A stretch of 64,000 bases of DNA from Chamaecrista fasciculata. Lineage: Eukaryota > Streptophyta > Magnoliopsida > Fabales > Fabaceae. Both the position numbers and the translations under genes were made by a program. The notes beneath the pieces were generated by a model. The model made no database searches. It saw only the letters and a list, made by a program, of their open reading frames with translations, and was not told the origin of the DNA. The stretch is from the NCBI GenBank assembly GCA_003254925.1, contig QANZ01019395.1, positions 370,164 through 434,163 of the forward strand, read 5' to 3'. Below are positions 46,339 through 58,400 of the stretch, piece by piece (positions within the stretch are counted from its first letter, which is position 1; every line of letters begins with the position of its first letter).

Positions 46339-49300
46339 AATGGTTGTAAATGGCTCCTAACTTCTAAAATTGTATGCTGCACTTCGACAGTACTTATGCA
46401 AGCAAGTATATTCCAATCATTGCTAGTGTGAGTGAGCATCAACCGCCTACCTGGCCTTCTTACTTTATGGACATCAATGTCTTGGCATTCTTGGTTCCAG
46501 CTGGTATTATTGTAAGTTAATTTTCTAGCAAACAATCCTGTATTCCTTTCTTGTTTCCGTTTTCAATAGGATTGTATATAAACTATGTCACCCTGGTTCT
46601 TTGACTGCTATAGGCATGCTTCTCGCCTTTATCTGATGCAAGTTCTTTTGTGGTGCTGTACATTGTAACATCAGTATATTTCTCTGGAGTCATGGTAAGA
46701 ATACATTTGGGACTTTATTTTCACCATGTGTTACTACTTTCTTTTTCTAAATTATTATGGAAGCCATGATTGTGTTGTTGAACATCAGGTACGTTTGATG
46801 CTCGTACTTGCTCCAGCAGCATGCATATTGTCTGGGATTGCTCTTTCTCAATCTTTTGATGTTTTCACAAGATCAATCAAATTTCAGTTACCCGACCTTT
46901 TTGGCCATTCTCCTATTGATGTAAGCATTTATTCATTATGAAGCTTCAGCAGTTCAGCACTGCTTACATTCTTATAGTCACTTAATGAAGTTGCCTTGTC
47001 CATATTTATTTATTTATTTTTTTTTACAACCAAGGCAAAGGATGCCAGTTCTGATAATGATGTAGCACCAACTGACGTGGTGAAGCCTGATAAAAGTGAG
47101 AACACCACAAAGGAACGCATATCAAAAAAGAGCAAAAGAAAGGAAAAAGAGCCAGTGGAAAAGCCTCCTAGCAAGTCACAGGTTAAGAAGAGGCTTTTGG
47201 TCTTGCCTTTGGAAGCATCCATCATCGCTATCTTCTTACTTTTGTTGTTGGGTGCCTTCTATGTGGTAATTTCACTTTTCTTTTCTCTACCTTGCGTAAA
47301 TTTTGAACTGTGACCCCATTCTTTAGAAGTTTAAGAAGCTTGTGAACCATAACATCCTTGGGATTCTTGTTAATTGTGAACCACCCCTAAAATGGATATT
47401 TTTTTCTCTACCAAGAATTTACAATTTTTTTTCTCGTTTATGTCTCATTAATATTTTTCATGTTGTATGGCTTCACAAATACATTCTTTATTCAATACAT
47501 CTTCATTTTCATACTTGTTAAATTATGCATGATTCTGTTTGCTTAAACTATAAATTCAAATATGAACATGTTTTATGTCTTATTTAATGCAAATTTTTGC
47601 ATTATCTTTTTCGACATGACTTTACTTCCATGCTTTTGTGTGGTATGTTAATCAAAGCTTTGTTTATGTTTGAAGACATTTCACTTCTCTTGCAGGTTCA
47701 CAGCGTATGGGCAGCAGCAGAAGCCTATTCAGCCCCTTCTATCGTTCTAACATCACGTTCTCATGATGGTCTTCATGTTTTTGATGATTTTAGAGAAGCT
47801 TACTCATGGTTGAGTCATAATACAGAAGTAGATGATAAAGTGAGTCTCATGACCCACCCGGCTGACCTTTCTGCTTTTTGGTTTTGAGCTTGTGACTCTA
47901 TGATTTTTTCTGTATTGCCTAATTTTGGAAAAACCTATGGTTTTCTTTCACAAGGTCAACATTTAGTTTTCTTACTAATTTTGGACATTTATGTTCTGTA
48001 TGATGAACACTGTCTTTCTTCGACATTTGGTTATATGAAATATCATCCGTACAAAGCCTCTTTTTATAAACAGTTTTCTGCTAGCGGCACTTGGATTGCT
48101 TTCAGGTTTTTGGCCCCTTAAAGAAAGATGAAAAGAATTAGCTAACTCGAACTAGAAATATTGATGCTTATATAAAATTTCTTGTAGGTGGCATCTTGGT
48201 GGGACTATGGATACCAAACTACTGCCATGGCTAATCGAACTGTCATTGTTGACAATAATACTTGGAATAACACACATATTGCCACTGTTGGTACTGCTAT
48301 GTCTTCTCCCGAGAAGGCAGCTTGGGAAATTTTCCACTCCTTGGATGTAAAATATGTTCTTGTTGTCTTTGGAGGTCAGCATCTTTTCTCTTTCCTGAAA
48401 TTATTTTAATTAAGTCACCTTGGTCTGACTTGTTGTTTAACTTATTAGGATTGGTTGGCTACCCCAGCGATGATATCAATAAGTTCCTATGGATGGTCCG
48501 TATTGGAGGGGGTGTATTCCCTCATATAAAGGAACCCGATTATCTAGTAAGTAACTTCAAGCAACATTGGTTGCTCTATCAAGACCTTAAAGTAGAGGAC
48601 AATTTAGCTTCTCCTTATGATTTCTTAGCTTTTTGTGATGTGTGTTGATTGGGTGTTAAACTCTCTTCTTTCTGTTCTGTTCAAAAGAGGGATGGTCAGT
48701 ATCGGATTGATTCTATGGCTACACCGACAATGCTGAACTGCCTTATGTATAAACTCTCATATTACAGGTTAGCTTTGCTGTAAACTTGGTTGTTTGTAAT
48801 TTTTGTTTTCTCCACTTGTTGGCACTCAATCTTCTATGATCTCTTTTCGCTACAGATTTGTAGAAACAGACGGTAAAGCCTATGACAAAGTGAGGGGAAC
48901 AGAAATTGGGAAGAAATATTTCAAACTTAGCCATTTCGAAGAGGTCAGATTACACACACACATACACACATATCTGCCTTGAATTTCATTTGGGTCTATC
49001 CTACATTAGTCCCTGGCTCCGTGCTATAAACTTGTTCGTTAATTATGTACCAAAAAGAAACTTGTTACATTAATTAGTCCCCCTGCATTCTATGTCAACA
49101 AAAAATAAATTTTGCTATCACTTTTTATATTGTTCTTGGGGATTGATTATTTTCATACCCATTGGTGGTGTTTCTAATTGGAGTCATGGCTTTTAATGCT
49201 TCAGGTATTCACAACTCACCATTGGATGGTTCGGATATACAAGTTGAAACCTCCAAGAAATAGGATACGGGGAAAGACTAAGAAATCAAAATCGGTATGT

Positions 49301-49442
49301 CATTTAGTTCTTTAATTGCCTATGATTGCATCTCGATCTCTTTGTATCTGTAACTGAAATCATTTGACAACTGCTGTTTTGGCAGAAAACAAGCTCAAAG
49401 ACTGTCTCGAGCAGAAAAGGATCACGAAGGAACCCCTTTTAG
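39763..49442 (+). CDS. STT3A: Oligosaccharyltransferase catalytic subunit STT3 (STT3A type), 23 exons
   Basis: Exons: 39763-39882, 40307-40369, 40750-40805, 40923-40994, 41153-41258, 41350-41400, 42186-42281, 42499-42558, 42656-42769, 42914-43000, 45986-46089, 46182-46277, 46391-46511, 46614-46694, 46789-46920, 47035-47265, 47696-47839, 48188-48374, 48449-48546, 48688-48767, 48856-48943, 49205-49294, 49386-49442. All phases agree, giving 777 aa, like Arabidopsis STT3A. It transfers the Glc3Man9GlcNAc2 glycan to Asn-X-Ser/Thr in the ER lumen. Visible motifs: [10 protein letters not shown] with catalytic D52, SVSEHQP (354-360), WWDYGYQ (582-588), the NNTWNNT segment (601-607, a conserved glycosylated site), and the DINKFLW DK motif (649-655). 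Multiple membrane spans fill the N-terminal two thirds. A Lys-rich linker (about 480-510) distinguishes this type. The 2985 bp intron 43001-45985 holds a LINE and a solo LTR. Confidence 0.96.
43143..45158 (-). mobile_element. RTE-type LINE remnant, interrupted by a solo LTR
   Basis: The 18-bp duplication TTTATCTGATTAAAAGAA is exact at 43125-43142 and 45159-45176. The minus strand reads as an internally deleted RTE LINE. One end (about 44640-45150) encodes reverse-transcriptase-flank sequence of RTE style ([15 protein letters not shown], then [14 protein letters not shown]). The 3' end is CATATAGCCGACC..CCCACTAGGTAGGG-type, followed by the GTTGTT tail (43143-43190). Without the 1390 bp LTR it is about 620 bp. 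It has stop codons and is inactive. It lies in an STT3A intron, opposite to the gene. A related 3' end is at 61480-61923. Confidence 0.85.
43198..44587 (-). mobile_element. Solo LTR (1390 bp) nested in the RTE LINE
   Basis: Begins TGATGG and ends CTTATCA, i.e. TG..CA on both strands, with the exact 5-bp duplication GATAA (43193-43197 and 44588-44592). On the minus strand it starts TGATAAGTCTG and has a TATA box (TATAAATAGG at about 44099-44108), so I read it in minus orientation. There is no second LTR, primer-binding site or coding region, which is the mark of recombination between two LTRs. Superfamily not determined. Removing it restores the RTE sequence across the junction. Confidence 0.82.
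46307..46335. repeat. (CT)n microsatellite in an STT3A intron
   Basis: About 14 CT units in the short intron between exons 12 and 13, roughly 30 bp after the splice donor. Likely polymorphic. Confidence 0.95.
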
Positions 49443-50850
49443 TTTAGTTTTTAATTTATTTTCGCATAGGTAAAACATATTGTTAGTATCTACTACTTTT
49501 ACATATGTACAAGGGCCATGGAGAGATTTTGCCGATTAGTCATCCTCTCTCTCTTTCTAGAGTGTTCAATGAACGATCAGTGATTTTGGATTTTCATTTA
49601 GTTCTATCTGAATGATTTTGATTTCTCTCTCAGATTATAATGCTCAAGAGAAAAACCAATATATTAAAAACAGGGGAATCAAACTTACAATTGATAACTT
49701 GATCTTGGGGGTGTAAGTGTAACATAGCTTCTGATCGTAGGTTAGGCCGTACAACTTGGTAATTTCTCATTGTTTTGAGGTACAGTTTGAGAAAGCTCTT
49801 TTTTTTTTTTTTGTGGCCAAATATGCACTAACCAAAAATCATTAGATTTATAGTCTTGTATGTATATAATGGTTATATTTATCCGCATCTATATCATAGT
49901 CTGTATATCTCTCCATAGCATTGCAGCTAAATAGAGATTGCTAAACCAAACCTTGTGAGAAACAATTATCTTGTTGTTTCAATTATTTTAGGATTATTGA
50001 CTTTCGTTAGTGCCTACTCTGTGATACCCAAGACCTACATGCATCAATCCTCATCTTGATTCAATTATATTAGGCATCACATCACATAAGTTTGGGTGTA
50101 CTAAATTAGTGAATAGTGTTCAATCATTATGGCTTATCAAGTGTAATGCCATTCCATTACCATTCTCATCATATTAGGGACCTTAAAATGATTTGACACT
50201 TCACTTGCCCTATAATCTACAAAGCGGCCCCAGAGAGAACTTACGTTTCCACTTTTCATCTAAATTCTTCCCTATATATCTAATTTTGGAGGCAAATAAA
50301 TAGACAGTGTGTTCATTTCTAAACTGAAACAGTATGAGTTGAGGGTCTGCTTGTGATTGTTTTTGTTTTTGTTTTTTGCATTTGGCTTATCTTTTCCTCA
50401 AAGGGCTTCCTAGAGTATTTCTTTAGGATAATGCAGTTCTCTCACCCTTGTTTAAGTTCCCATAGACAAAAGACTGAAATTTTATAGACGCATAGAAGCC
50501 CATTATGCCCACCACATTATAAGGAGTTTGACAATTGACACATTGTTTAGTCACTTTTATCTTTAAAACACTATGTCCAAAATGGCACATTATCCTATGA
50601 AAAAGGAGTTACATTCTAGTTCCTACTTTTAAAGTCTCATCTTAATAATTTTCTTTTTTTTTTTAAAAAAAAAATAGAGGTTAAAAAGTAACACATCGTG
50701 TAATTGGCTTGGAATAATCTTTTTTATGAATACATTAACAATTTGATGAAAAAATAACTCTTTAATTTGTTACTTAAAAGTTTAACCAACATACAAATTA
50801 TTAGCTTCTCTATAATCTACATGTATTATGTTTTAACCCGAAGAGTTGAG
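49443..50850. other. STT3A 3' region and intergenic DNA
   Basis: The first few hundred bases are the likely 3' UTR, with no canonical AATAAA found close to the stop. A poly(T) tract lies at 49798-49813. The rest is AT-rich without recognisable genes. Confidence 0.6.
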
Positions 50851-51189
50851 TGGCAAGAACAAATTTGGTTCCATATCTTTTACTTAGTTTTCAATTTGGT
50901 CCTGTATCTTTTTCTATTTCAGTTTTGGTCCTATATCTTTGCAAAAGGTCCCAATTTTGGTTTCATATCTTTTAGCCAAGTTGCATAATTAGTCTTATAT
51001 CTTTGCAAAATGATCCTTTTTGTAAAGATATGCGACCACTTCTAAACCTGACTCAAATATATAAGACCAATTTTGCAATTAACCCAAATATGCAACAAAA
51101 AATATATGGGACCAAATTGGGATCTGACTCAAAGATATGAAACTAAAAGCGTAACAAAAAAATATGGAACCAAATTTGCACTTTAGACA
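50851..51189. mobile_element. MULE-like foldback MITE, family A copy 3
   Basis: Inverted arms of TTTGGTTCCATATCTTTT-type units as in copies 1, 2 and 4. The left end is near GGCAAGAACAAATTTGGTTC and the right end near TTGCACTTTAGAC. It is older and more diverged, and no clean 9-bp TSD could be found. Confidence 0.65.
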
Positions 51190-51260
51190 AAGATATATAT
51201 ATATATATATGTTTTAAGAATTAAATTACAAAAAATTATAAATTTAAGTACATTTATGAC

Positions 51261-51982
51261 TAGGGGTGTTCAGCAGTTCGGGCTAACCCGCCAAAACCAA
51301 CACAACTCGCATGTTTGGATTGGTTTGATTTAGGCTAGCGGCTTGGTTTGGTTTGAAAATTTCTAGCCCACAATGGTTTGGGTTGGGCTGCGTGTTTAAG
51401 AATTCTGAGTCTGCTCAACCCAACCCAACCCAACCCAACCTGCCATTTATATATTTTTTATTTTAATATATACATAAATAAATAATAAGTAGTATAATAC
51501 AAATGACTCTTGAGTTGTCATTTCCCCTTAGCTTTAACACTACGTAGACTTTACTTTCAATTAATATTTTTTTTGTCAATAATTCAATTAATCAATTTAA
51601 TCTCTTTAATTTTTATCATTTTCACTTTTTATCGAGAAGATTAAAATTAAGAATTTTACAATTTTACTTGCTAAATTCCTATTTCTATCTTCCTACTACT
51701 AATTTTACCTTCTTTAGATGAGTATATATAACTTTCAATCATATTATATTATTATTAACTTATAATAATAAAAAATATTTTTCATTAAAATTCAATAAAA
51801 AATTAAAAGATTAAAAAAAATTGTGGAGTCAAGTATATTTTTATAAAAAAATAATTTGCAAATTGGAATAGGTCAGCCTGCCAACTTGTCCAACCCAACC
51901 TGCTGTTGTTTGGTTTAGTTTGATTTGGCTGAAATATTTTTTTCCAAAACTCAACCCAACCCACCTCACGAACACTCTTCTA
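51261..51982. mobile_element. hAT-like element (TAGGGGTGTTCA end)
   Basis: The left end TAGGGGTGTTCAGCAG pairs with the right end CACGAACACTCTTCTA. Subterminal CAACCCAACCC repeats and GGTTTGGTTTGG units occur in both halves in inverted sense (about 51300-51440 and 51870-51970). The flanks share only ATGAC, so the 8-bp duplication is eroded. About 720 bp, non-coding. Confidence 0.65.
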
Positions 51983-51984
51983 AT

Positions 51985-52031
51985 GACAAGAAAATGACTT
52001 CAACCAAAAAAAAAAAAAGACAAGAAAATGA
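51985..52031. mobile_element. Micro-insertion (21 bp) with 13-bp target duplication
   Basis: GACAAGAAAATGA at 51985-51997 is exactly repeated at 52019-52031. The insert is CTTCAACC followed by 13 A, i.e. a plus-strand poly(A) tail with 8 bp of body. Confidence 0.65.
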
Positions 52032-52139
52032 GTAAAAAGTTTTTAACATGGTGAATTTATTTATTTTTTTTATTATGCATAAAAATGAAATGATCCATGG
52101 TTACATAATCCAAATATAGTAAATTTGTAGAGAGAGAGA

Positions 52140-52380
52140 GATTGAAGTGAGATGTAGAAGAAGGTGGAAAGCGGGAAGAAGGGATTTCATATTTTCATTT
52201 CAATGGGTGGCATGTCGTCACGTCACGTGTATTGAGTTTAGGGAAAGCCGACATTTGCTTCTGATTGGTCAGATTTTGGCGCCACCACAGGCCCCACTTT
52301 TCTTCTCCCTATTCCATCGCCGACGCCGTCGTCTCTCTCTCAGATTCTTTCAGGTTACATAAACAAACCCTAATACCCTA
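52140..52380 (+). promoter_or_regulatory. Promoter/leader-like segment without a recognised gene
   Basis: This stretch is much richer in G+C than its flanks. It contains a GAGAGAG run, a G-box CACGTG (52224-52229) overlapping ACGTCACG, ATTGG (52264-52268), an E2F-type site TTTTGGCGCC (52274-52283), a CT-rich patch (about 52334-52349) and a donor-like CAGGTTA. The arrangement is that of a plant core promoter and 5' UTR on the plus strand. No coding exon that I recognise follows before 64 kb. It could drive a non-coding RNA, be a relic promoter, or be a captured fragment. Confidence 0.35.
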
Positions 52381-52409
52381 TCACTCTCTACACTATATAG
52401 TATATACTA

Positions 52410-52682
52410 CTCCCTCCGTTCCTATATATCTGATGTTTAAGGTAAAAACACACAGATCAAGGAAATGATTAGCTCACCTAAAATGAAAAAAAAAATGAGG
52501 TAAAAAGACTAAACTATCCCTATTAAATTACTAGGAAAATGGTTATTTATTTATAACTCTACTATATTTAATAGGGATAGAATGGTAAAAGAATAATTAA
52601 TGCTCTCTTGAAGTTATAAAACATCAGATATTTTGGAATAAAAAAAGTTCTCCAGAAAAGCAGATATTCAGGAAGGAGGGAG
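52410..52682. mobile_element. Stowaway-type MITE
   Basis: 273 bp with ends CTCCCTCCGTTCCTATATAT and its near-perfect inverse CAGGAAGGAGGGAG, flanked by TA (52408-52409 and 52683-52684). The CTCCCTCCGTTCC end is the typical Stowaway/Tc1-mariner terminus of plants. Confidence 0.93.
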
Positions 52683-52684
52683 TA

Positions 52685-55600
52685 TATTACTTCTATACAT
52701 TCTTTATATTTATATCTTTCTTCCAATTAGACACAAAAGACACACAACTACTAGGCTCAAACAATGTTCCCCTTTCAAAACGCTTGTCTTAATCGTAAAG
52801 TAATGCTTCCTTAATACTTTTAATTTATTAAATAATTCAATATTATATTTTAGGAACCCTCAATGACAATGCCTACTCATTCTGCATTTCTGCTCTCTTC
52901 TGTTCTTTTGTCCCTCTGTTTTTGTAGCTACACAAATTTCAACTTCTTTATGTGTTCAATTCACCTTAACATCAAATTGGGGTAAAATCATCCCTGTGCC
53001 TTGTGTATATATATAGTTTATTTGAATGCATTCAAAGTATATTCCATAAAGCTACATTTTCAAATAGGGAAGGGTTTGAATGATGAGTTTTTTCCTCCTT
53101 GTGGAACATGGAATGATGAATTTGCTTTAGCATTCCATTCCATGCCCCAAAATTCAACAACTATGGGGAAATGCCCTAGATGAGAGAACCTTTCGTGTCA
53201 AATTGAAAAACATGATCTCTCTACTCTAACTAATCCGAGGTTGGTATATAAACATAAAAGTTTAAATTACATATCTATGTCAATGATGACAATGGATGAA
53301 TGTCAATCAAATCCCTAAATAATCAATCCAAATAGTGTAGCTTATTCAGACACATTAGCCACATTAGTCAGAATATAGAAAGTAGAAACCTTTATCACAC
53401 GAGAAAGACAAAATAGTGCTAAAATTATTAGACGTGTGCAGCCAATTAGAGAAAGACAACTTAAATTCTCTTTGGATATCGTACTGGAGAGTAAATTACT
53501 TAAAACTCCTTTCTATGTGAACAGGGTCAAATGTTTGGGATTGAGGCATTGCCCATGACATGGAATGTACTGATTAGGTTTGTTGATTAAAGCACTTGTG
53601 TCATTATCCGGGTTTTAAGCACTAAACTCGAATACAATTATTGGTTAGTAGTGCAGCAACAGCTGATTGAAAGTGATGCTAGATTAAGCTTTTAATCAAA
53701 ACCTGTTTTAAAGTTCCCTCAAAAAACATCTTTTACCATTTCATTAAAATGATTTGTTGCTGTGAGAATGTCATGTTCCTCAAGGGACCTAAATTTGTTG
53801 ATGCTATACAACAGATGACGTATCACACTTCTTTCATGTGATTTGAGAAACCTTGGGTAAAATCTCAAGAAAAGCTTCAATTATCTGGGTCATTTTGTGG
53901 TTGGATTTAGCTTAGATGTTGGGGAAATTTGGATTAATTGTATTTTAGATTTAAATATACTGTTCAGAGTTGCTTGATTATTATAGCGAATCAAACTAGT
54001 GATTGAAAAAGGAAACTAAATGTAGCCAATACGTGTATCTTTTACTTTTCTATATCACCAAGGAGCAAATGGTGTTTAATTATAATCTTTTAACTCGGTA
54101 CTATATTTTTGGTTGAAGAGAATAAAAGAGAGCTTTTAAGGTTAAATAATGGTATACCAGTTTGTTTTTTCTTTTCTTTTCTTTACTTTTTCTCTCTCAG
54201 TTCTTGTTTACCTTACCACAGAAGTGAAGCAAAATATCCAACGTAATACAACTGTACGAATTACGCATCCCACCTCTCACCAAGGTGTAAAATTTAAACA
54301 AGCAGTAATAAGACAAACTATAGAGTGAGAAAGAAGATTGGTGCTCTAATCTAATGATTCTGCTGCATTGACTATATTAGTTATCTCTTGATAGTTACAT
54401 GAGTATATTATTGTGGAATGGAGAGGAAAAAAGTGAAAAGATAAAGACAAGTGGGGAAAAGGAACATTAATTAAAGGCTAAGCATATTATGTCTTTGTTA
54501 ATTACATGATATTATCTTCTTGACCTTGATGAATAACGTCAAAGTGGTACTGTGAATGGTGGCAGGAATTGAAAAAGTAAGTATAAACTATCAATAATAA
54601 GAACCACATCTTTTTCTAGACTCTCCTTTTCTTTGAGTCTCTTTCAGAATAAAACTACTTTACTGGTTGGTCCACTTAATTAGGGACAAAACACAATGAA
54701 ATGATAGCATCGTGACTCTGTTCTCAAAATTGATGGAAACCTTCTAACCAGTTTTTATTGTAATCCATAAGATAAATGACGCATTTTGTTCCTTATTTTT
54801 GCTTAGAAAATATCTACATGGCTATCGTTGCAACTAGCCTCACTAATTACTTTTCTTTGTTAGGCTTATTTTAATCTGAAGCTATACACAGTGGAATTGC
54901 ATACTCTAGAGTCTAGTGGATATTATAATTGTTTGACAGGGTTTGAACTTAGAATTGCTTATATAACTTTTTGTTCATTTTACGAGAAAACTCCACATGG
55001 TGAGTAAATCTTGTGTTCTTTTCGTTTATTAAATATCAAGCCTGCGAAGTAACTTACATTTAACTCTGATTCCACTGGGTGCTATCTGTGTATGAATTAT
55101 GCATGACCAAAACGTGCATTGACTGTCTAACCGTAGCCCTCAATGCAACCCTGAAGTGTATATAATTAGGAAGGTTAAAAAGAATTTCTGGCTGAGCTTC
55201 TTCCTGCATAAATTAGCCTTCAATATCCTAAAATATGCCTAGATAATAGAAACCCATACATAAGGTATAAAGGAGGTATCTACTTACTTCTTCATGTCAA
55301 AGAACTTCTCAACATACAGTAGAAAACCCCACATCAAAAAGAAGAATAATAAAAAGGGAAAGGGCTGTGACATTCGCAATTTAAGTGCTTTAGTTTACTT
55401 TCCATTTCTTTAGTTAAGTATATAAGTATTTAGCAAATGACAAGTGTTATGAACTTGTTATTTGCAAACTGGCCATAAAAAAGCTAACACGAGACAATGA
55501 TGATGCAATTCTCTTGAGGCTTACAAATTAAAAGTGATTCATCAAAGGTAAGGCCAATGGACGTGTCTATACATGCTTGTCATTTTCTGTTTGCTAGCTA

Positions 55601-57195
55601 GAACAAATGTTAATCCCTTTTATAAAGGTCTTCTAGTTGATAATAAAACTCAAGCATCTGTGACCATGCAAATCCACTCTTGAATTGCTGAAACGTGGCT
55701 GATGTAAGTTATTTATATTTAATTATTTACTTTCTTGAAACTGTAGTTGATGTAAGATTTGACCTCAATGTAATTCTTTCACTTTCATCATCCACTTAGT
55801 CCCAATGATTTTTCACTTTATGAAAGAAGATAGAACTTTTCCTGTATTACCCTAACATGCTTTTAAATATAGATTGCTGCAAGCAAAACATGTATCCTAA
55901 GACGTAGCTGCTATATTGGTAGTTTTGGAGCATTTATTAACTATTAAGCCTATATATCACAAATGTTGAATGTGAACAAGAACAAGGCATTGCTGTCTCA
56001 ATCATTAGGTGTAGAATTCCAATATGATAATGTAATTTGGGTTTTTCCATTAAGTAGTTAGATAATATTGATGAAGAATGTAACTGCAGTCTAAACAAGT
56101 ATGATGGCATGCTGACTGTGCTTGTAGCTTTGGGTCTTCTTTAATTTTCTTTTAGGAAATTTTTGTGAGAACAGGGGCAGCTATAAGCAAAAGTGCTTGT
56201 TTTTCTCCTTTTAGTCATTGGAGAAGTTACTCATAAATCATCATGTATGGTTTTTTTTGGTTCCTGAATAATGAATTGATATGAAAAGATATGAACCGAC
56301 CAACCCCTTACATGTATACTCTGCTTTAGGGAAGGCCTCAGTTATAATTAACTGCTTGAGAATCAAAATAGTAAAGTGATCCCCCAATAGTATGTATTCT
56401 AGTATACTTATCTAGTTGTTACTTACTATTTACAAGTTGTGACTCGGTTGATTGTTATTTACTATTTACGAGTTGTGATTCAGTAGATAATATGGGTTGA
56501 ATATTTGAATATTTTAAGGTTGTTTTTTTTTTTATATATAATTTTTAATAACAGGAAAGGTTTGGGTATACTTTTGAAATATAAAAACCAAAAGAAACAG
56601 ATGGGAATTCAAAGAAAGCTGCTGAAGATTTAATAATTTTATTGCATTAATTTGATAACACCACTTAGGGCCTACTGGTGCTATTTTTCTTTTTATAGGC
56701 CATTACTTCTGTGGCTACATTTAATCTACTTCACCTAATACAATGTCCCATTTAGACAATTGATAAAACAAGTGGTGTTTGTACATAATTCTATGCTGTT
56801 AAAGTTCATTATCCCTTTTACTCACATGCAAAATTAATTAGGGCTTGAAGTTGAACTCTAATTATACATATACAATGACACTGACAAATCTGTCTACATA
56901 TAAAAACCAAATCTGCATTATTATACAGAAGGGCCACAGGATCTTACTTCTTATTAATATTATTATCATCCCTCACCCCTTGGTTTGGCTTCATACACAC
57001 TAAAAAACGAAAGAAAATTAAAATCCCTTCAATCAATTATGGAATCATATATAGATATAATTGTTTTCCCTTCATCTTCTGTCACAATAGGGCCCTAAAC
57101 TGATTCAGTGGTTGCAGATACAAGAACCTGTCTCCAGAGAATGAGATGGTCAATTAAGATGCTGAAGAAGATACATAGTAATTTATATAATTTTT
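52685..57195. other. 4.5 kb without recognisable gene
   Basis: AT-rich sequence (low G+C, many TATA runs) with no conserved protein-coding frame, no tRNA and no microRNA of a family I know. A short inverted pair, CATGGAATG at about 53107-53115 with CATTCCATTCCATG at about 53131-53144, may fold. I cannot tell whether a non-coding transcript crosses this region from the promoter-like segment at 52140-52380. Confidence 0.5.
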
Positions 57196-57199
57196 CATT

Positions 57200-57430
57200 T
57201 AAATATGAGAAAAATCTAATTTTTAGTCATTAAATTTATCCCAAAATTATAATTTAATACTTTATTATTAGAAATACACTTTTTGATCATTTTTTTTACA
57301 AAAATTAGTTATTTGGTTTTTACAGATAATGTTTTAAGCATTAAATAATTGACATTCACAAAAAAATTATTTTCAGTCTACGAGGATTAAATTATAATTT
57401 TGATAAAAATTCAGGAGCTAAAAAATAAGT
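57200..57430. repeat. Small AT-rich foldback
   Basis: CCAAAATTATAATTTAAT (about 57240-57257) and ATTAAATTATAATTTTGA (about 57385-57402) are inverted copies with TTTTTAGTCATTAAA / AGGAGCTAAAAAATAAG outward. Likely an old MITE; no TSD found. Confidence 0.45.
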
Positions 57431-57431
57431 T

Positions 57432-58007
57432 TACTCAAATATCTGATTCCTACCTCTGATTTGTACAGCATATATATATCTATAGCATTTCAGGCAAATT
57501 AATTATGCCAAATTGCGACCATAACTCTTAATTAATGAAATGCATTATGAGGCTGACGCAAATCAAATAGAATCAAATCCAGAGAAATAAAACTCGTTAA
57601 ATGAAATAATTCAAGCAAGAAGAAAAAAAAAAAGATTCTCTCTCTCTGTGTCTCTCTGTTTTTGCTTTTCCTTATTTTTAATTTGGACTTGGAGTCAAAA
57701 GAGTCTTGCAGATTCTGTTAAGAGCTGAGACTGATGAAATATGAAGCAAGTTCGTGTTAAGAAATAAAAAGGCCATCTAAGATCTTAGTGATTTCAGCTA
57801 GACTCTTGTCTATTGCATCTGATCATGTTTTTATATTTCTTATGTTTCTAATTAAAGCAACCCACAGATTTGGTCTTTTGCAGCGCCTGCAACGCCATTC
57901 ACAACCATGTGAACATAAAATCCCCACCAAAAGATTCATACATACTATACAAAACCTTAATTTTTCATCATATCATCATCATCATCACTGAGCATACAAA
58001 TGATTTA
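57432..58007. other. Intergenic stretch with CT-rich tract, no gene seen
   Basis: Contains a CT-rich run at about 57636-57665 and a CAT/TCA repeat at about 57968-57988. Short frames in this stretch have no recognisable product. Confidence 0.55.
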
Positions 58008-58391
58008 GGTCAAAGTATATTTTGGTTCCATAATTTTTTTTGCACTTTTGGTCCCATTTGTAAAAGGTTGTAGATTTGGTCTCGTATCACTTTTGGTCAG
58101 TTTGTATAATTGGTTTTACATCTTTGCAAAAAGTTTTACTATCAGTCCTACTTGACCAAAAAATGTGACGAACTGTGCACCTGACCTAAAGATATGAGAC
58201 TAATTCTACAATCTGATCAAAAGATATGAGACTAATTATGTAACCTGACCCAAAGATATGGGACCAAAAGTGCAACAAGGGACCATATTTGCAACTGTGC
58301 AAGAGATACGGGACCAAAAATGCAACAAAAAAGTTATGGGATCAAATTGAGACCTTAGCAAAATTTATGGGACCAAAAGTGTACTTTGACC
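58008..58391. mobile_element. MULE-like foldback MITE, family A copy 4
   Basis: 384 bp with the exact 9-bp duplication AATGATTTA (57999-58007 and 58392-58400). Ends GGTCAAAGTATATTTTGGTT and a matching CTTTGACC at the right. It is made of inverted GGTCCCAT/TTTTGCACTTTTGGTCC units. This copy best defines the ends of family A. Confidence 0.82.
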
Positions 58392-58400
58392 AATGATTTA

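Noticed and set aside
49798-49830. Poly(T) tract after STT3A, tested as another micro-insertion
   Set aside because: No flanking duplication of 8 bp or more on the two sides.
54339-54375. Sequence resembling miR172 (ATCT..TGATTCTGCTGCAT)
   Set aside because: It has mismatches and an extra base, and no complementary star arm (GTAGCATCATCAAGATT-like) was found within several hundred bases.
54517-54528. TTCTTGACCTTG, the first 12 bases of the TAS3 tasiARF small RNA
   Set aside because: The match ends after 12 bases. There is no second tandem copy and I saw no miR390 target sites nearby, so a TAS3 locus is not supported.
56606-56630. TTCAAAGAAAGCTGCTGAAG, similar to a miR396 star strand
   Set aside because: Several mismatches and no TTCCACAGCTTTCTTGAAC-type partner nearby.
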